The notes under the pieces are model-generated. The model saw only the letters and a program-made list of their open reading frames with translations. It was not told the DNA's origin and did not search any database. This document shows positions 7,312 through 14,797 of a stretch of 30,688 bases of DNA, in pieces. The DNA lies in assembly GCA_947177315.1 (NCBI GenBank), contig CAMWTX010000002.1:1-30688 (forward strand), read 5' to 3'. Source of the stretch: an uncultured Bacteroidales bacterium (GTDB lineage: Bacteria; Bacteroidota; Bacteroidia; Bacteroidales; P3). A program made the position numbers and the translations under genes. Numbering within the stretch: position 1 is the stretch's first letter; the number at the start of each line of letters is the position of its first letter.

Positions 7312-7392
7312 TAAAAGAGGTAAGAATCGGAAACTGCAGCGGCCTGACCCGCCGGGTTGAGCAACAAAAGATTCTTACCTCTTTTTCTTTTT
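7312..7392 (+). ncRNA. Candidate small RNA: long hairpin with own promoter and U-tract
   Basis: A perfect 16-bp inverted repeat (arms 7313-7328 and 7370-7385) encloses 41 bases, which contain a small GC hairpin (ACCC/GGGT). On the plus strand the second arm runs into TTTTT-C-TTTTT (7382-7392), a good intrinsic terminator. With the promoter just upstream this makes a self-contained unit of about 80 bases. Its 3' arm is antisense to the last codons of the gpF-like gene and it overlaps the leader of gpG. On the minus strand the same repeat could also weaken gpF-to-gpG read-through. No open frame fits it. Confidence 0.55.
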
Positions 7393-8706
7393 GAGCAACA
7401 CTCCATTTCTAAATCTTTCCACATCTGAGCCACCATCACTTTTATAAAAGCTTAAAGCAATGTTATGGTTATTTAAGAAAAGTATCATTGGGCTATCTTG
7501 ATAATATTTAATATAAACCTTTGCCTTATAGTGCTCATTCACTCTTTTTCCTCCCTGAAACGTAATCCATACTTCATCCGGATTGAAAAAGACACGCAGA
7601 ATCTCATCAAAATAACTCCAACGTCTTTGTGGTTCCGGATGCTTGGCATTCGGCTTATCCTTGATGTCGCGCAATTTCACATACAATTGCTCGCGGGTAA
7701 ACGTGGCCGAAGCCTGGTGCTTTTCATCCACCAAGGTAAACCCCTTGCCCGCTTCGCCATATTCGCCCTCCATGGTATCCCAAAAGGCATCGTAATCCTC
7801 TTTGCTCTTGATGTTGCCTTGGTAATCAGCCAATTTTTTAGGCTCCTGATAAATCTGCTCGATGGACTTCATGCCATAGTGCTTGGTGGCTGTCATCTGC
7901 TCAGCTTTGGCCGCAGCATTGGCTTTGTAATACGGGTGGTCATCCTTATCGAAGATATAGGAGGTGCCGACATTCTGCCGGAATGTCTTAGGCACATTTT
8001 TTCCACCTGTAATCATGGCGGTATCGCTATCGGTTATCCGTCTTGTTCTGCCGCCACGTCCTACCAAATGGTCGTATTCTCGCGCCGTGCGTTTGCGAAC
8101 CGTACATCTACACCGCCACCCGTTAGGTGGATAATATTGAGTCCAAAATGGATCATCTATCGGCAGGATAGTGCCGTCCAGTGCGCGGTGTTCTTCCCTT
8201 ACGCGTTCATCCCGTGCGGTTACATATTCAAGATACGGATGTGTGTCGGCACTGTTCTCGATATCGACCCAGCGGCTCCCTTGGGTGCCGGCAATCATTA
8301 CCTGCTGTCGTTCCGTGTCTAAGAACTTCCCGTTATAATCGGCATCCACTTTCTTGCAGGCTCGGCGAAAATCATTCCGTGAACGGATATTGCCATTGCT
8401 GTCATAAACGCTATCCCTTATTTCCTTGGCTTCCGCATAGGATTTTGCCGCAGAAAACGAAAACAGGTTGTTTTGTACCCGATTTAACAGCTCGGTGTCT
8501 TTGACCGTCCAATCAGCACCAAACAAGTCTTTTTCATATCCCTTTACATAGGCCTCCATCAAGTTCTTGGCGGTTGGCCAATAAACGGAATCCAAAACCC
8601 TATCCTTATCTGCGCCATCATAAATGGCTTCGATGTCCGGGGCTAATTGGTCTTCGGAGAGTAATAACGTTCCAGTTCGACCGCCCCGCTGTGCGGGGCT
8701 GAGGCA
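7375..8706 (-). CDS. gpF-like minor head protein with C-terminal PBECR-like nuclease domain
   Basis: The Mu gpF / SPP1 gp7-type region holds YVTARDERVREEHRALDG and YYPPNGWRCRCTVR, the classic signature of this minor head protein. The C-terminal 120 or so residues (from about 7740 down to 7378) are extra. FFNPDEVWITF, YIKYYQ and RNGVLLKKKK near the end resemble the phage Barnase-EndoU-ColicinE5/D-RelE-like (PBECR) nuclease domains attached to gpF proteins. The last 240 bases are clearly more AT-rich. The frame is open from 8712 but has no ATG or GTG before the gpF region; the first usual start is a TTG at 8595, although residues upstream (SEDQLAPDIEAIYDGADKD) look coding. I therefore take it to be read by -1 frameshifting from the portal gene, giving about 443 residues after the shift. 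Confidence 0.85.
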   Translation of the reverse strand, partial: CLSPAQRGGRTGTLLLSEDQLAPDIEAIYDGADKDRVLDSVYWPTAKNLMEAYVKGYEKDLFGADWTVKDTELLNRVQNNLFSFSAAKSYAEAKEIRDSVYDSNGNIRSRNDFRRACKKVDADYNGKFLDTERQQVMIAGTQGSRWVDIENSADTHPYLEYVTARDERVREEHRALDGTILPIDDPFWTQYYPPNGWRCRCTVRKRTAREYDHLVGRGGRTRRITDSDTAMITGGKNVPKTFRQNVGTSYIFDKDDHPYYKANAAAKAEQMTATKHYGMKSIEQIYQEPKKLADYQGNIKSKEDYDAFWDTMEGEYGEAGKGFTLVDEKHQASATFTREQLYVKLRDIKDKPNAKHPEPQRRWSYFDEILRVFFNPDEVWITFQGGKRVNEHYKAKVYIKYYQDSPMILFLNNHNIALSFYKSDGGSDVERFRNGVLLKKKKR

Positions 8707-9878
8707 AAAAAATCAGATTGTGCGGATAGTTCCTGCTGGGGCTGTCGGCGCTGGGCCTTTCCGGAGAAACGGATGCCGAACTTTTCGGTCAACCATTCTG
8801 GATCAACATCCAAATAAGGCAAAAGCCCTTGTACATACTTCCAAAGACTATCAAGGTCTTCCGTCTGTTGGAATTTGAATGATACACCCTGAGGAAAGAA
8901 GCCCATCTTGATTAAAGCCGGAATAACAACTGTATTCCAACATTGCACCACAAACTTCTTATCATGGGCAACTATTTTATCAAGCAATTCTTTACTGCTT
9001 TCTTCCTTGCTTCTGTTGCCGTTCACCGTATCTTGCCCAAGTACTGCTCCAATGATAAGCAGACTTGTTTCATCCCGGCAACATTGCATTAGGTTCCTGT
9101 ACACGTCTCCGTTGGTATCAGCCCCTTTGGCAAAGCCAAATTCTTCGCTGCTATCGATAACGAAAGATGCCGCCGAACCCATATCCATCAGCATTTTCTC
9201 GGCCCGATCAAGCATTGCCGGGTCTTGCGTGTCTGTTTTGACGTATCGCGGAGGTATGCCGTATATCTCACACAATTCAGACCAACAGGACTGCGCAAAG
9301 CGTTTCATAAGGACATGCGGCACGGCTTTATTGAGGATTCCATAATCGTGAGGCTTCCCACCAAATTCAAGCAGCCAAGTGCCAAATTCTTTCGTTTTCC
9401 TATATGGAATACCGGTAGTGTCGTCTTCGCTTCGTAAAAGTTGCCCCGATTCAGGAATCAGATTGTTGCGGAATATATCTGCCAGGCGCATTGTACCGTC
9501 TTCGGTAATGAACTCAACCACCGTTACCCCGTACAGAATCGTATCAAGGATATGCCTATTCAGTTCATCATACCAAATCGACTGGTTTAACTTTTCGGTA
9601 AGTTCTTCGTTGATACTCTTATCCGTATTGCAGATTACACCAGGAGTGGACAGGGTATGACTGAACCGCAACACAATCTGACTTGTCAGATGGGCATCCA
9701 GTAGAATATCGTTGTATAAGTTATACAGTTTTGCCCTTTTGGGGGAATCAACATTGTCTGCCATTCGCAAGGCAGACTTCCATGAGCCTATGTCATTGCG
9801 GGTGCGGGTAATAGTCTTCGGAACAATCATGGATACAAAACCCTCACGGCGTTGAGGCTTCTTTGTTTCTTTTTCCAT
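8643..9878 (-). CDS. Portal protein (DUF935, Mu gp29-like)
   Basis: A 411-residue portal, the dodecameric ring at the head vertex through which DNA enters and leaves. DUF935 features are present: VSMIVPKTITRTRNDIGSW near the start, a helical stem region, HVLMKRFAQSCWSELCEIYG (about 188-207) and LLIIGAVLGQDTVNG (about 276-290). It lies between the gp36-like and gpF-like genes. Ribosomes that do not shift end at TAG (8645-8643), 20 codons after the slippery site; those that shift would make a portal-gpF fusion of about 834 residues (391 + 443). The short zero-frame tail SGAVELERYYSPKTN is not recognised. Confidence 0.9.
   Translation of the reverse strand: MEKETKKPQRREGFVSMIVPKTITRTRNDIGSWKSALRMADNVDSPKRAKLYNLYNDILLDAHLTSQIVLRFSHTLSTPGVICNTDKSINEELTEKLNQSIWYDELNRHILDTILYGVTVVEFITEDGTMRLADIFRNNLIPESGQLLRSEDDTTGIPYRKTKEFGTWLLEFGGKPHDYGILNKAVPHVLMKRFAQSCWSELCEIYGIPPRYVKTDTQDPAMLDRAEKMLMDMGSAASFVIDSSEEFGFAKGADTNGDVYRNLMQCCRDETSLLIIGAVLGQDTVNGNRSKEESSKELLDKIVAHDKKFVVQCWNTVVIPALIKMGFFPQGVSFKFQQTEDLDSLWKYVQGLLPYLDVDPEWLTEKFGIRFSGKAQRRQPQQELSAQSDFFASAPHSGAVELERYYSPKTN
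8683..8712 (-). promoter_or_regulatory. Predicted -1 ribosomal frameshift signal at the portal/gpF junction
   Basis: On the minus strand, T TTT TTT (8712-8706) is in the right phase in the portal frame (GAT TTT TTT GCC). A 6-base spacer GCCTCA (8705-8700) and a perfect 7-bp stem GCCCCGC / GCGGGGC with an ACA loop (8699-8683) follow. The -1 frame has a TGA right before the slippery site and then stays open to the end of gpF at 7375. All three parts of a classic signal are present. Confidence 0.6.
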
Positions 9879-9907
9879 ATTAAAACGGCGTTTAATCGGT
9901 GTTTAAA

Positions 9908-10336
9908 TCAAAATGAATGGGTAAATTTCGGATTGCTTGTCAGGCGAAGCTTAGAGATGGCCGTACCATCATCAGACTGCTTGATCGGAAGGTCGGGCGC
10001 AATGGTTTTTCCGCTTTCTCCCACCCCGGCAACCAGTTTGAGCCACGAAATGGCATTGTCGTAGTAGATTTTTGCCTTATCAAAGAGGTAATTGGCATTG
10101 CTGATGCGAAGCAAATACCATATCGCCATACTCTTACAATGCTCTAAAACAAGCGGATTACGGTCTGTTCCTCGTGCATTGAAAATCTTGGTACAATCGT
10201 ATTTCCCATTCAGATAACTGGTGGCTTCCTGAATGGCCATCAATATCGCTTGGTCAATGGCAACGTCATCGGCCTGCAAGTTCCCCATCGTGGAGGCCTT
10301 CATGGCCGTGCGCAGTTCATCACGTTCAATAAACAT
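9908..10336 (-). CDS. gp36-like head protein (DUF1320)
   Basis: A 142-residue helical protein with the plan of DUF1320 / Mu gp36: an acidic N-terminus (FIERDELRTAMKAS), a helix ending in LMAIQEATSYLNGKYD (about 34-49), then DRNPLVLEHCKSMAIWYLLRI (in part, about 57-76) and YDNAISWLKLVAGVG. These residues fit head-tail connector adaptors of the HK97 gp6 type. ATG at 10336 is chosen because the longer frame would enter the amidase gene; the gap to the amidase stop is two bases. Confidence 0.8.
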   Translation of the reverse strand: MFIERDELRTAMKASTMGNLQADDVAIDQAILMAIQEATSYLNGKYDCTKIFNARGTDRNPLVLEHCKSMAIWYLLRISNANYLFDKAKIYYDNAISWLKLVAGVGESGKTIAPDLPIKQSDDGTAISKLRLTSNPKFTHSF

Positions 10337-10338
10337 AG

Positions 10339-10788
10339 TTAGATGATATTTTGATATTCTTCCTTGGCATTGAAGCAAGGACAATATTTTATGAACTCTT
10401 CTTCGGCAATTTCGCCATCTCCATTCAGATCCGGGGAAAAATCCCGATGTCCTTGTATGGTTGCCAAAGGATAACGCGATTTGAGTTGCTCCAACAGAAA
10501 CACAAGCGCGGCTTTCTGTTCCTCTGTGCGGTTGTCTTCCGGATTGCCGAAACCATCAACACCGCCCACATAGGCCACATTGACCGATACGGAGTTGAAA
10601 CCTTTTACACCATTGCTGATTTTGTCTTCATCAAGCAGTTGCTCGATATGCCCGGAGGGCATGACCACATAATGATAGCCGGGGTTCTTCCAACCCAGTT
10701 CGCGCCAACCTTTTTTTAACCCGCTGATGGTTGTTGTCTGTTGAGATCCGGCTGTGCAATGCACGGCGATATACTTTATATTCCTCAT
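10339..10788 (-). CDS. N-acetylmuramoyl-L-alanine amidase (endolysin), Amidase_2 fold
   Basis: A 149-residue T7-lysozyme-like amidase that cuts the bond between muramic acid and the stem peptide. Probable zinc ligands are His10 (IAVHCTAG), His114 (GHRDFSPD) and Cys138 (CPCF); Tyr39 or Tyr41 of GYHYVVM is the usual active-site partner. Between the last two ligands is DLNGDGEIAEEE (120-131), a perfect EF-hand calcium loop, a known variant in amidases of Bacteroidota. There is no signal peptide, so a holin or similar is needed for export. It is placed inside the packaging module, away from the lysis-type genes at 14839-15586. Confidence 0.92.
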   Translation of the reverse strand: MRNIKYIAVHCTAGSQQTTTISGLKKGWRELGWKNPGYHYVVMPSGHIEQLLDEDKISNGVKGFNSVSVNVAYVGGVDGFGNPEDNRTEEQKAALVFLLEQLKSRYPLATIQGHRDFSPDLNGDGEIAEEEFIKYCPCFNAKEEYQNII

Positions 10789-10800
10789 TGTTATATAGAT

Positions 10801-12366
10801 TTAAAAATGTCGAGATACCCTCGCTGTTGAACGAAATGCTGTTTTTTGTCGTTTGGAAACGGCGTTAAGCTTGGAAAAAGCACCCTCTGCGGCATCAGGG
10901 CCGTCCACCGCCGCTTCGCCCCCTTTCTCAAAAGCGAGATATTGATCCACCAATTCGATTTGGTCTGCATTATTGCGTTCTGCCTCATTGAAAAAGACAT
11001 TACGCCGCTCAAAGAACGATTGTGTGGCCTCAATTCGGTCGTACTTATCTCCCTTGGGGCGTTTGTCGGCTCGAATCGGGATATGATAGCCTCGGCGATC
11101 CCCTTCTACATCAAAGTCGTTGATAAAATCATCCATCGAAAAGAAACCTTCAATGTAATACTTGATTTTAGGCACATTCTGTAACCCTGCTTTCTCATAA
11201 AGGTCATACAGCCATTGTGCCAAGGCAACCCGTGAGGATTGCCGTAAAAAGGTATGGATGACGTGGTATTCGCGCCCTATCTTCCCGATAAGAATCATAC
11301 CCTTGAAACAGGCAGTCGCCTTATAGGACAAGTCCCCATAGAAAATCAATGCGTCATATTTTCTGAGCGGAAGCATCTGCTTCCATTGCATATCTTCCAT
11401 CCGGAAAACCTTGCCGTCTTCTACATGGGTGTGCATATATTCGCGCATGAAAGACCGATACGGAGTATTGGCAAACTTTTCTCTCCAATAGGCTGCACTT
11501 GTTTTTTCGGGCCAATTAGGTTCAAAGGAAGATAAGTCCTTTACGGCTCGCACGGTAAGCACCTTATGGATAGGTTTCTTTCCCTCGCTGACAGCTTTAC
11601 CCGCCAATGCCGTGAATTGCCGTTTAAGGCGGTTTGTAATGCTGTTTTTGTGGAAGTTATTGTTTGCGAAAACAAATCGTTTAGTGCTGCCGTCCGTTTC
11701 ATCGAAACAGCCCATCAAATCTTCGAATATCCATTCAACCCCTTCACGCATCAGACGGTCGTTGTTTACGTGCCGTTTGTTGTCCACATCATCCACTACA
11801 ATGTAATCCGGGCGTTCATCTTCCTCTCTAAGACCGCGAGGGTTCTGTCCGAAACCCAACGACATGAAGCGCACTCCATCTGTGGTCATAAACGCACCAT
11901 CGCTCCAATCGCCAAACTTGTATTTGCTTCCGTAGTCGTTGATAAGACGTTTATTGTATTGTATCTGCGATTGCAGGGAAGACAGGAGTTTTTGCGCTTT
12001 TTTCTCCGTTTCGCCAATCAAAAGCATAAACCGCAGATCATGTCGGGCGAACATCAGGAATAAGGGTATGCCCATATCTGCATGAACAGACTTAGCTCCG
12101 GAGCGATAGATCTCCAGTAATTCATTCCACTCTGTATGGTCAATAATATCGCGGGCAAATTCCTTGTGAAACCGTGCACACGGAACCTTGGCATAGTTCG
12201 GGAAATAGTACTCAAACCATTTTACATAGTTGGCCTCAAGTTTCTTGATGCGGGTATGTTTTTCCTGCTCGGTTTCCCCAACATTAAGATATGTCGCTTT
12301 AGCTATTCGCCGGCAGTGTTCCTCGTAATTCGACAGCAGGCGTTCATATTGTTTAACTGTTGCCAT
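10801..12366 (-). CDS. Large terminase subunit (Mu gp28-like TerL)
   Basis: A 521-residue DNA-packaging motor. The ATPase half has a diverged Walker A around RSGAKSVHADMGIP (88-101), Walker B YIVVDDVD (188-195), and a coupling motif around FVFANNN (231-237). The nuclease half starts with an RNase-H strand IFYGDLSYK whose Asp345 would be the first metal ligand. The Walker A lacks the standard G-x-GKT form, as is common in Mu-type terminases. It overlaps the small-subunit gene by 14 bases. Confidence 0.92.
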   Translation of the reverse strand: MATVKQYERLLSNYEEHCRRIAKATYLNVGETEQEKHTRIKKLEANYVKWFEYYFPNYAKVPCARFHKEFARDIIDHTEWNELLEIYRSGAKSVHADMGIPLFLMFARHDLRFMLLIGETEKKAQKLLSSLQSQIQYNKRLINDYGSKYKFGDWSDGAFMTTDGVRFMSLGFGQNPRGLREEDERPDYIVVDDVDNKRHVNNDRLMREGVEWIFEDLMGCFDETDGSTKRFVFANNNFHKNSITNRLKRQFTALAGKAVSEGKKPIHKVLTVRAVKDLSSFEPNWPEKTSAAYWREKFANTPYRSFMREYMHTHVEDGKVFRMEDMQWKQMLPLRKYDALIFYGDLSYKATACFKGMILIGKIGREYHVIHTFLRQSSRVALAQWLYDLYEKAGLQNVPKIKYYIEGFFSMDDFINDFDVEGDRRGYHIPIRADKRPKGDKYDRIEATQSFFERRNVFFNEAERNNADQIELVDQYLAFEKGGEAAVDGPDAAEGAFSKLNAVSKRQKTAFRSTARVSRHF

Positions 12367-12814
12367 ATTCCCTTTCTTTTACCACCGAGATATATTGACG
12401 ATGGAAGCGAGTGAAAACAACCGCTTGCTTCGGATCCACGGAGGCCATATAGTTGTCAAATTCTTTAAATACGGCAATGATAACAGATAGAGATACAGAA
12501 CCATTGAAGTACTGTAACGCTTTTGCCGCCTTACTGAGAGCATCGGCATCAATAGTCGGTTTATTTCCCTCAGAAATCCGTTTAATTTCTTCGGTCAACT
12601 GCTTTCGGATAGTGTTAGGTGCAACGGCTATCTGATTGCGCTGTTGATCCCAGTCCATGCCTTTTCTCCATCGTGATAACGTTTGTTCGGGAATATCCAA
12701 CTGTTTCGATATGTCGGTACAAGTCATACCATTTTCGATAAACAGTGTTTCCGCAGCCGAGTATAGTTTATGGCGTGGCATCTTGGGGCTTTCCTTTTTT
12801 GTATCAGTCTCCAT
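12353..12814 (-). CDS. Small terminase-like helix-turn-helix protein (Mu gp27 position)
   Basis: This 153-residue protein has an N-terminal helix-turn-helix: AETLFIENGMTCTDISKQ then LDIPEQTLSRWRKGMDW (about 21-55), like resolvase-type or DUF1804 terminase small subunits that recognise phage DNA. The rest is helical. It is the first gene of the minus-strand head module. ATG codons at 12823, 12820 and 12814 are possible; I choose 12814 (METDTKK) because the residues before it are not coding-like and the promoter lies very close. Confidence 0.75.
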   Translation of the reverse strand: METDTKKESPKMPRHKLYSAAETLFIENGMTCTDISKQLDIPEQTLSRWRKGMDWDQQRNQIAVAPNTIRKQLTEEIKRISEGNKPTIDADALSKAAKALQYFNGSVSLSVIIAVFKEFDNYMASVDPKQAVVFTRFHRQYISVVKEREYGNS

Positions 12815-12832
12815 AACCATCATTTTGATGTG

Positions 12833-12864
12833 CAAAAGTCCACCTTAAAACCCATCCTTAAAAA
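12833..12864 (-). promoter_or_regulatory. Candidate promoter of the minus-strand packaging operon
   Basis: On the minus strand, TTTT (12864-12861), 20 bases, and GACTTTTG (12840-12833) are close to the Bacteroidota consensus with one mismatch in each box. It would start a transcript a few bases ahead of the first ATG codons of the terminase small-subunit gene. Confidence 0.4.
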
Positions 12865-12889
12865 AATAGTGGAAACCCTTGGATATATT

Positions 12890-12922
12890 TTTGTTTTCAA
12901 TGATTTAGCGCCTCTACCTTTG
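12890..12922 (+). promoter_or_regulatory. Promoter of the plus-strand capsid/tail operon
   Basis: TTTG at 12890-12893, a 21-base spacer and TACCTTTG at 12915-12922 match the Bacteroidota promoter consensus without mismatch. The expected start lies about 12 bases before the protease ATG at 12941, a short leader. With the minus-strand promoter it forms a divergent late control region of about 125 bases. Confidence 0.7.
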
Positions 12923-12940
12923 CCACGAAAAACGCACAAA

Positions 12941-13897
12941 ATGGAATTTGTAGTAAACGATGAAACACGGGTAAACGACCGTGGTTTTATTCTTCTGAAC
13001 GATGGGATGCAGGCTGAGCGTTACAACAGCAATCCTGTTATGCTCTATTCGCACGACTACCGTCAAGTTATTGGTCGATGGAAAGATCTAACAATTAAAG
13101 ACGGTAAAATGTATCTGACACCGGAATTCGATGAAGATGATCCGGCGGCGAAAATCATCAAAGGAAAGGTTGAGCGCAATTTCTTGCGTGGTGCCTCTTT
13201 GGGGTTACGGCCAATCAATGCAGAATACCGTACCAATCCGGAAACAGGGGAAGAATGCCTGTACGTAACGGCATGGGAATGGATGGAATGTTCAATCTGT
13301 GCCATTCCATCTAATGCTTCCGCCCTTGCGGTACAGATATATGACGATTCCCGTAATCCGGTCAAAAAAGAACAGTTGTCCGCATACCTTGACCATGTTG
13401 TCAAGCTGTCGGCTACAGTACATAATCAAACCCCCAAAATCATGAAACTGAATTTGTCTGCCCAAGCCATTGAGGCATTGGGCCTTTCGGCGGAAGCCGG
13501 AATCGAAGATGTGGAAAGGGCAATCCTAAACCTTTCCACAAATGCTAAAAAAGCAAGTCAAGCGTTAAAAGAATTTCAGGATGCACGAGAAAATGCCTTG
13601 AAATTGTCTGCCGAGAAACTTGTTGATGATGCCATCGCAGCGGGTAAAATAACCGCCGACAAAAAGGATGGCTTTGTACGTCTTGCTATGGCCGACTTGG
13701 AAATGGCTAAAGAGGCTCTTGGCAACATGCCTGCAAAGAAAACCTATTCCAGTGCGATTTCGCCTGTCGGATTATCCGGAATTCCTGCAGAACGAAAGAA
13801 CTGGACTGCAACGGACTGGATGCAGAAAGACATGTCCGGTCTGATGAAGCTGAAGGCTGAGATGCCTGAAGAGTACAACCGATTGTTTAACCTCTAA
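12941..13897 (+). CDS. Prohead protease with C-terminal scaffold
   Basis: A 318-residue capsid-maturation protein. The N-terminal half is an HK97-type (S78) prohead protease: His38 in MLYSHDY and Ser86 in RGASLGLRP are the likely catalytic pair. From about residue 168 the sequence becomes a helical scaffold (SAQAIEALGLSAEAG, KLVDDAIAAGKIT), like the C-terminus of Mu gpI. ATG at 12941 is chosen: it follows a good promoter and begins the conserved MEFVVNDETR. The major capsid gene follows after 11 bases. It should cleave the scaffold, and perhaps other head proteins, during head maturation. Confidence 0.88.
   Translation: MEFVVNDETRVNDRGFILLNDGMQAERYNSNPVMLYSHDYRQVIGRWKDLTIKDGKMYLTPEFDEDDPAAKIIKGKVERNFLRGASLGLRPINAEYRTNPETGEECLYVTAWEWMECSICAIPSNASALAVQIYDDSRNPVKKEQLSAYLDHVVKLSATVHNQTPKIMKLNLSAQAIEALGLSAEAGIEDVERAILNLSTNAKKASQALKEFQDARENALKLSAEKLVDDAIAAGKITADKKDGFVRLAMADLEMAKEALGNMPAKKTYSSAISPVGLSGIPAERKNWTATDWMQKDMSGLMKLKAEMPEEYNRLFNL
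13442..13897 (+). CDS. Possible internal start giving separate scaffold protein
   Basis: An in-frame ATG at codon 168 begins MKLNLSAQAIEALG exactly at the border between protease and scaffold domains. In Mu, the protease gene I and the scaffold gene Z share their 3' end in this way. The product would have 151 residues. The sequence before the ATG is A/C-rich with no Shine-Dalgarno, which is normal here, so only the position supports it. Confidence 0.45.
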   Translation: MKLNLSAQAIEALGLSAEAGIEDVERAILNLSTNAKKASQALKEFQDARENALKLSAEKLVDDAIAAGKITADKKDGFVRLAMADLEMAKEALGNMPAKKTYSSAISPVGLSGIPAERKNWTATDWMQKDMSGLMKLKAEMPEEYNRLFNL

Positions 13898-13908
13898 AAA
13901 AGAATAAA

Positions 13909-14766
13909 ATGGCTATTAGTAAAGAACTTTGGCTCGAAACCATCGTTAATGGTCTTGTTCCTGCAACCTCTTTTTTGTCTCGATCGAAAAACTTTGATGA
14001 GTTTGTCGAGTACAACAAGTTGAACCTGGCAGAAGCCGGCGTTGACCCGAAAGTGTTAATTGACAATGCAACGTACCCGATTGGTACGACATCTCGCGAG
14101 GATATTCCCCATGAGTTGATTTTGCACACCTTCGACACTGAAAATACGGTTGTCCGTAACATCGAAGAAAAAGAATCTTCCTATGACAAAATGGCTTCAG
14201 TAACAGCAAGCCATAAGAATGCGTTGATTCGCAAGAGTGCTGCTTTTGCCGCTCATGCTTGGGCTCCGCAGAAAAACACGGACACCACCCCGGTCTTGAA
14301 GACGTCAGGTGCAACCACCAAGCGCGGAAGCAAAGCTTTCACTTTTGCAGACTTTCTCGAAATGGATCGTCTTTTCCGCTCGTTTGAAATTGATCCTGAA
14401 ACGTTGACGGTTGTCCTGTCCCCTGCAGCCCGTGCCGACCTTATGGCTGAGGATATGAAACTGTACAAACAGATTCTGTCCGACAAACGGCTGTTCTCTT
14501 TCTTGTTGTTCGACACCACGGTATTGCCGACCTACAACCGTACATCGGGCAATAAAAATGCTTTTGGATCGGCAGTAACAGAAGAAGATGGTACAGCCTG
14601 TTTGGTATATTCTTCCGATTACGTATGCCGTGCCAAAGGAGATTTGGAAATGTTTGTAAAGTACAAAGATCCCGAACAACGTGGCGATGTTGTCGGTTTC
14701 CAAGAAAGGTTTACCGCTTGCCCCATCACGGGCAAATTTATTGGGGCTATCTACGAAGACCGATAA
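13909..14766 (+). CDS. Major capsid protein
   Basis: A 285-residue protein directly after the protease/scaffold gene. It opens with a helix MAISKELWLETIVNGL, then a segment matching capsid-type proteins of Bacteroidales Mu-like phages (SRSKNFDEFVEYNKLNLAE, about 24-42), a spine-helix region DKMASVTASHKNALIRKSA (about 93-111) and a beta-rich C-terminal part (DLEMFVKYKDPEQRGDVVGF). Shorter than Mu gpT, in the size range of HK97-fold capsids. The function rests on gene order and general fit. Confidence 0.85.
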   Translation: MAISKELWLETIVNGLVPATSFLSRSKNFDEFVEYNKLNLAEAGVDPKVLIDNATYPIGTTSREDIPHELILHTFDTENTVVRNIEEKESSYDKMASVTASHKNALIRKSAAFAAHAWAPQKNTDTTPVLKTSGATTKRGSKAFTFADFLEMDRLFRSFEIDPETLTVVLSPAARADLMAEDMKLYKQILSDKRLFSFLLFDTTVLPTYNRTSGNKNAFGSAVTEEDGTACLVYSSDYVCRAKGDLEMFVKYKDPEQRGDVVGFQERFTACPITGKFIGAIYEDR

Positions 14767-14797
14767 AGTAAGCAGAAGACCTGCATGCCTTAAAATC

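Noticed and set aside
7236..7439. 67-codon minus-strand frame across the gpF/gpG spacer
   Set aside because: Overlaps gpF and gpG ends in another frame and includes the hairpin; better explained by the small RNA.
7498..8322. 274-codon plus-strand frame opposite gpF
   Set aside because: Overlaps clear gpF family motifs on the other strand; its sequence is an antisense product without recognisable domains.
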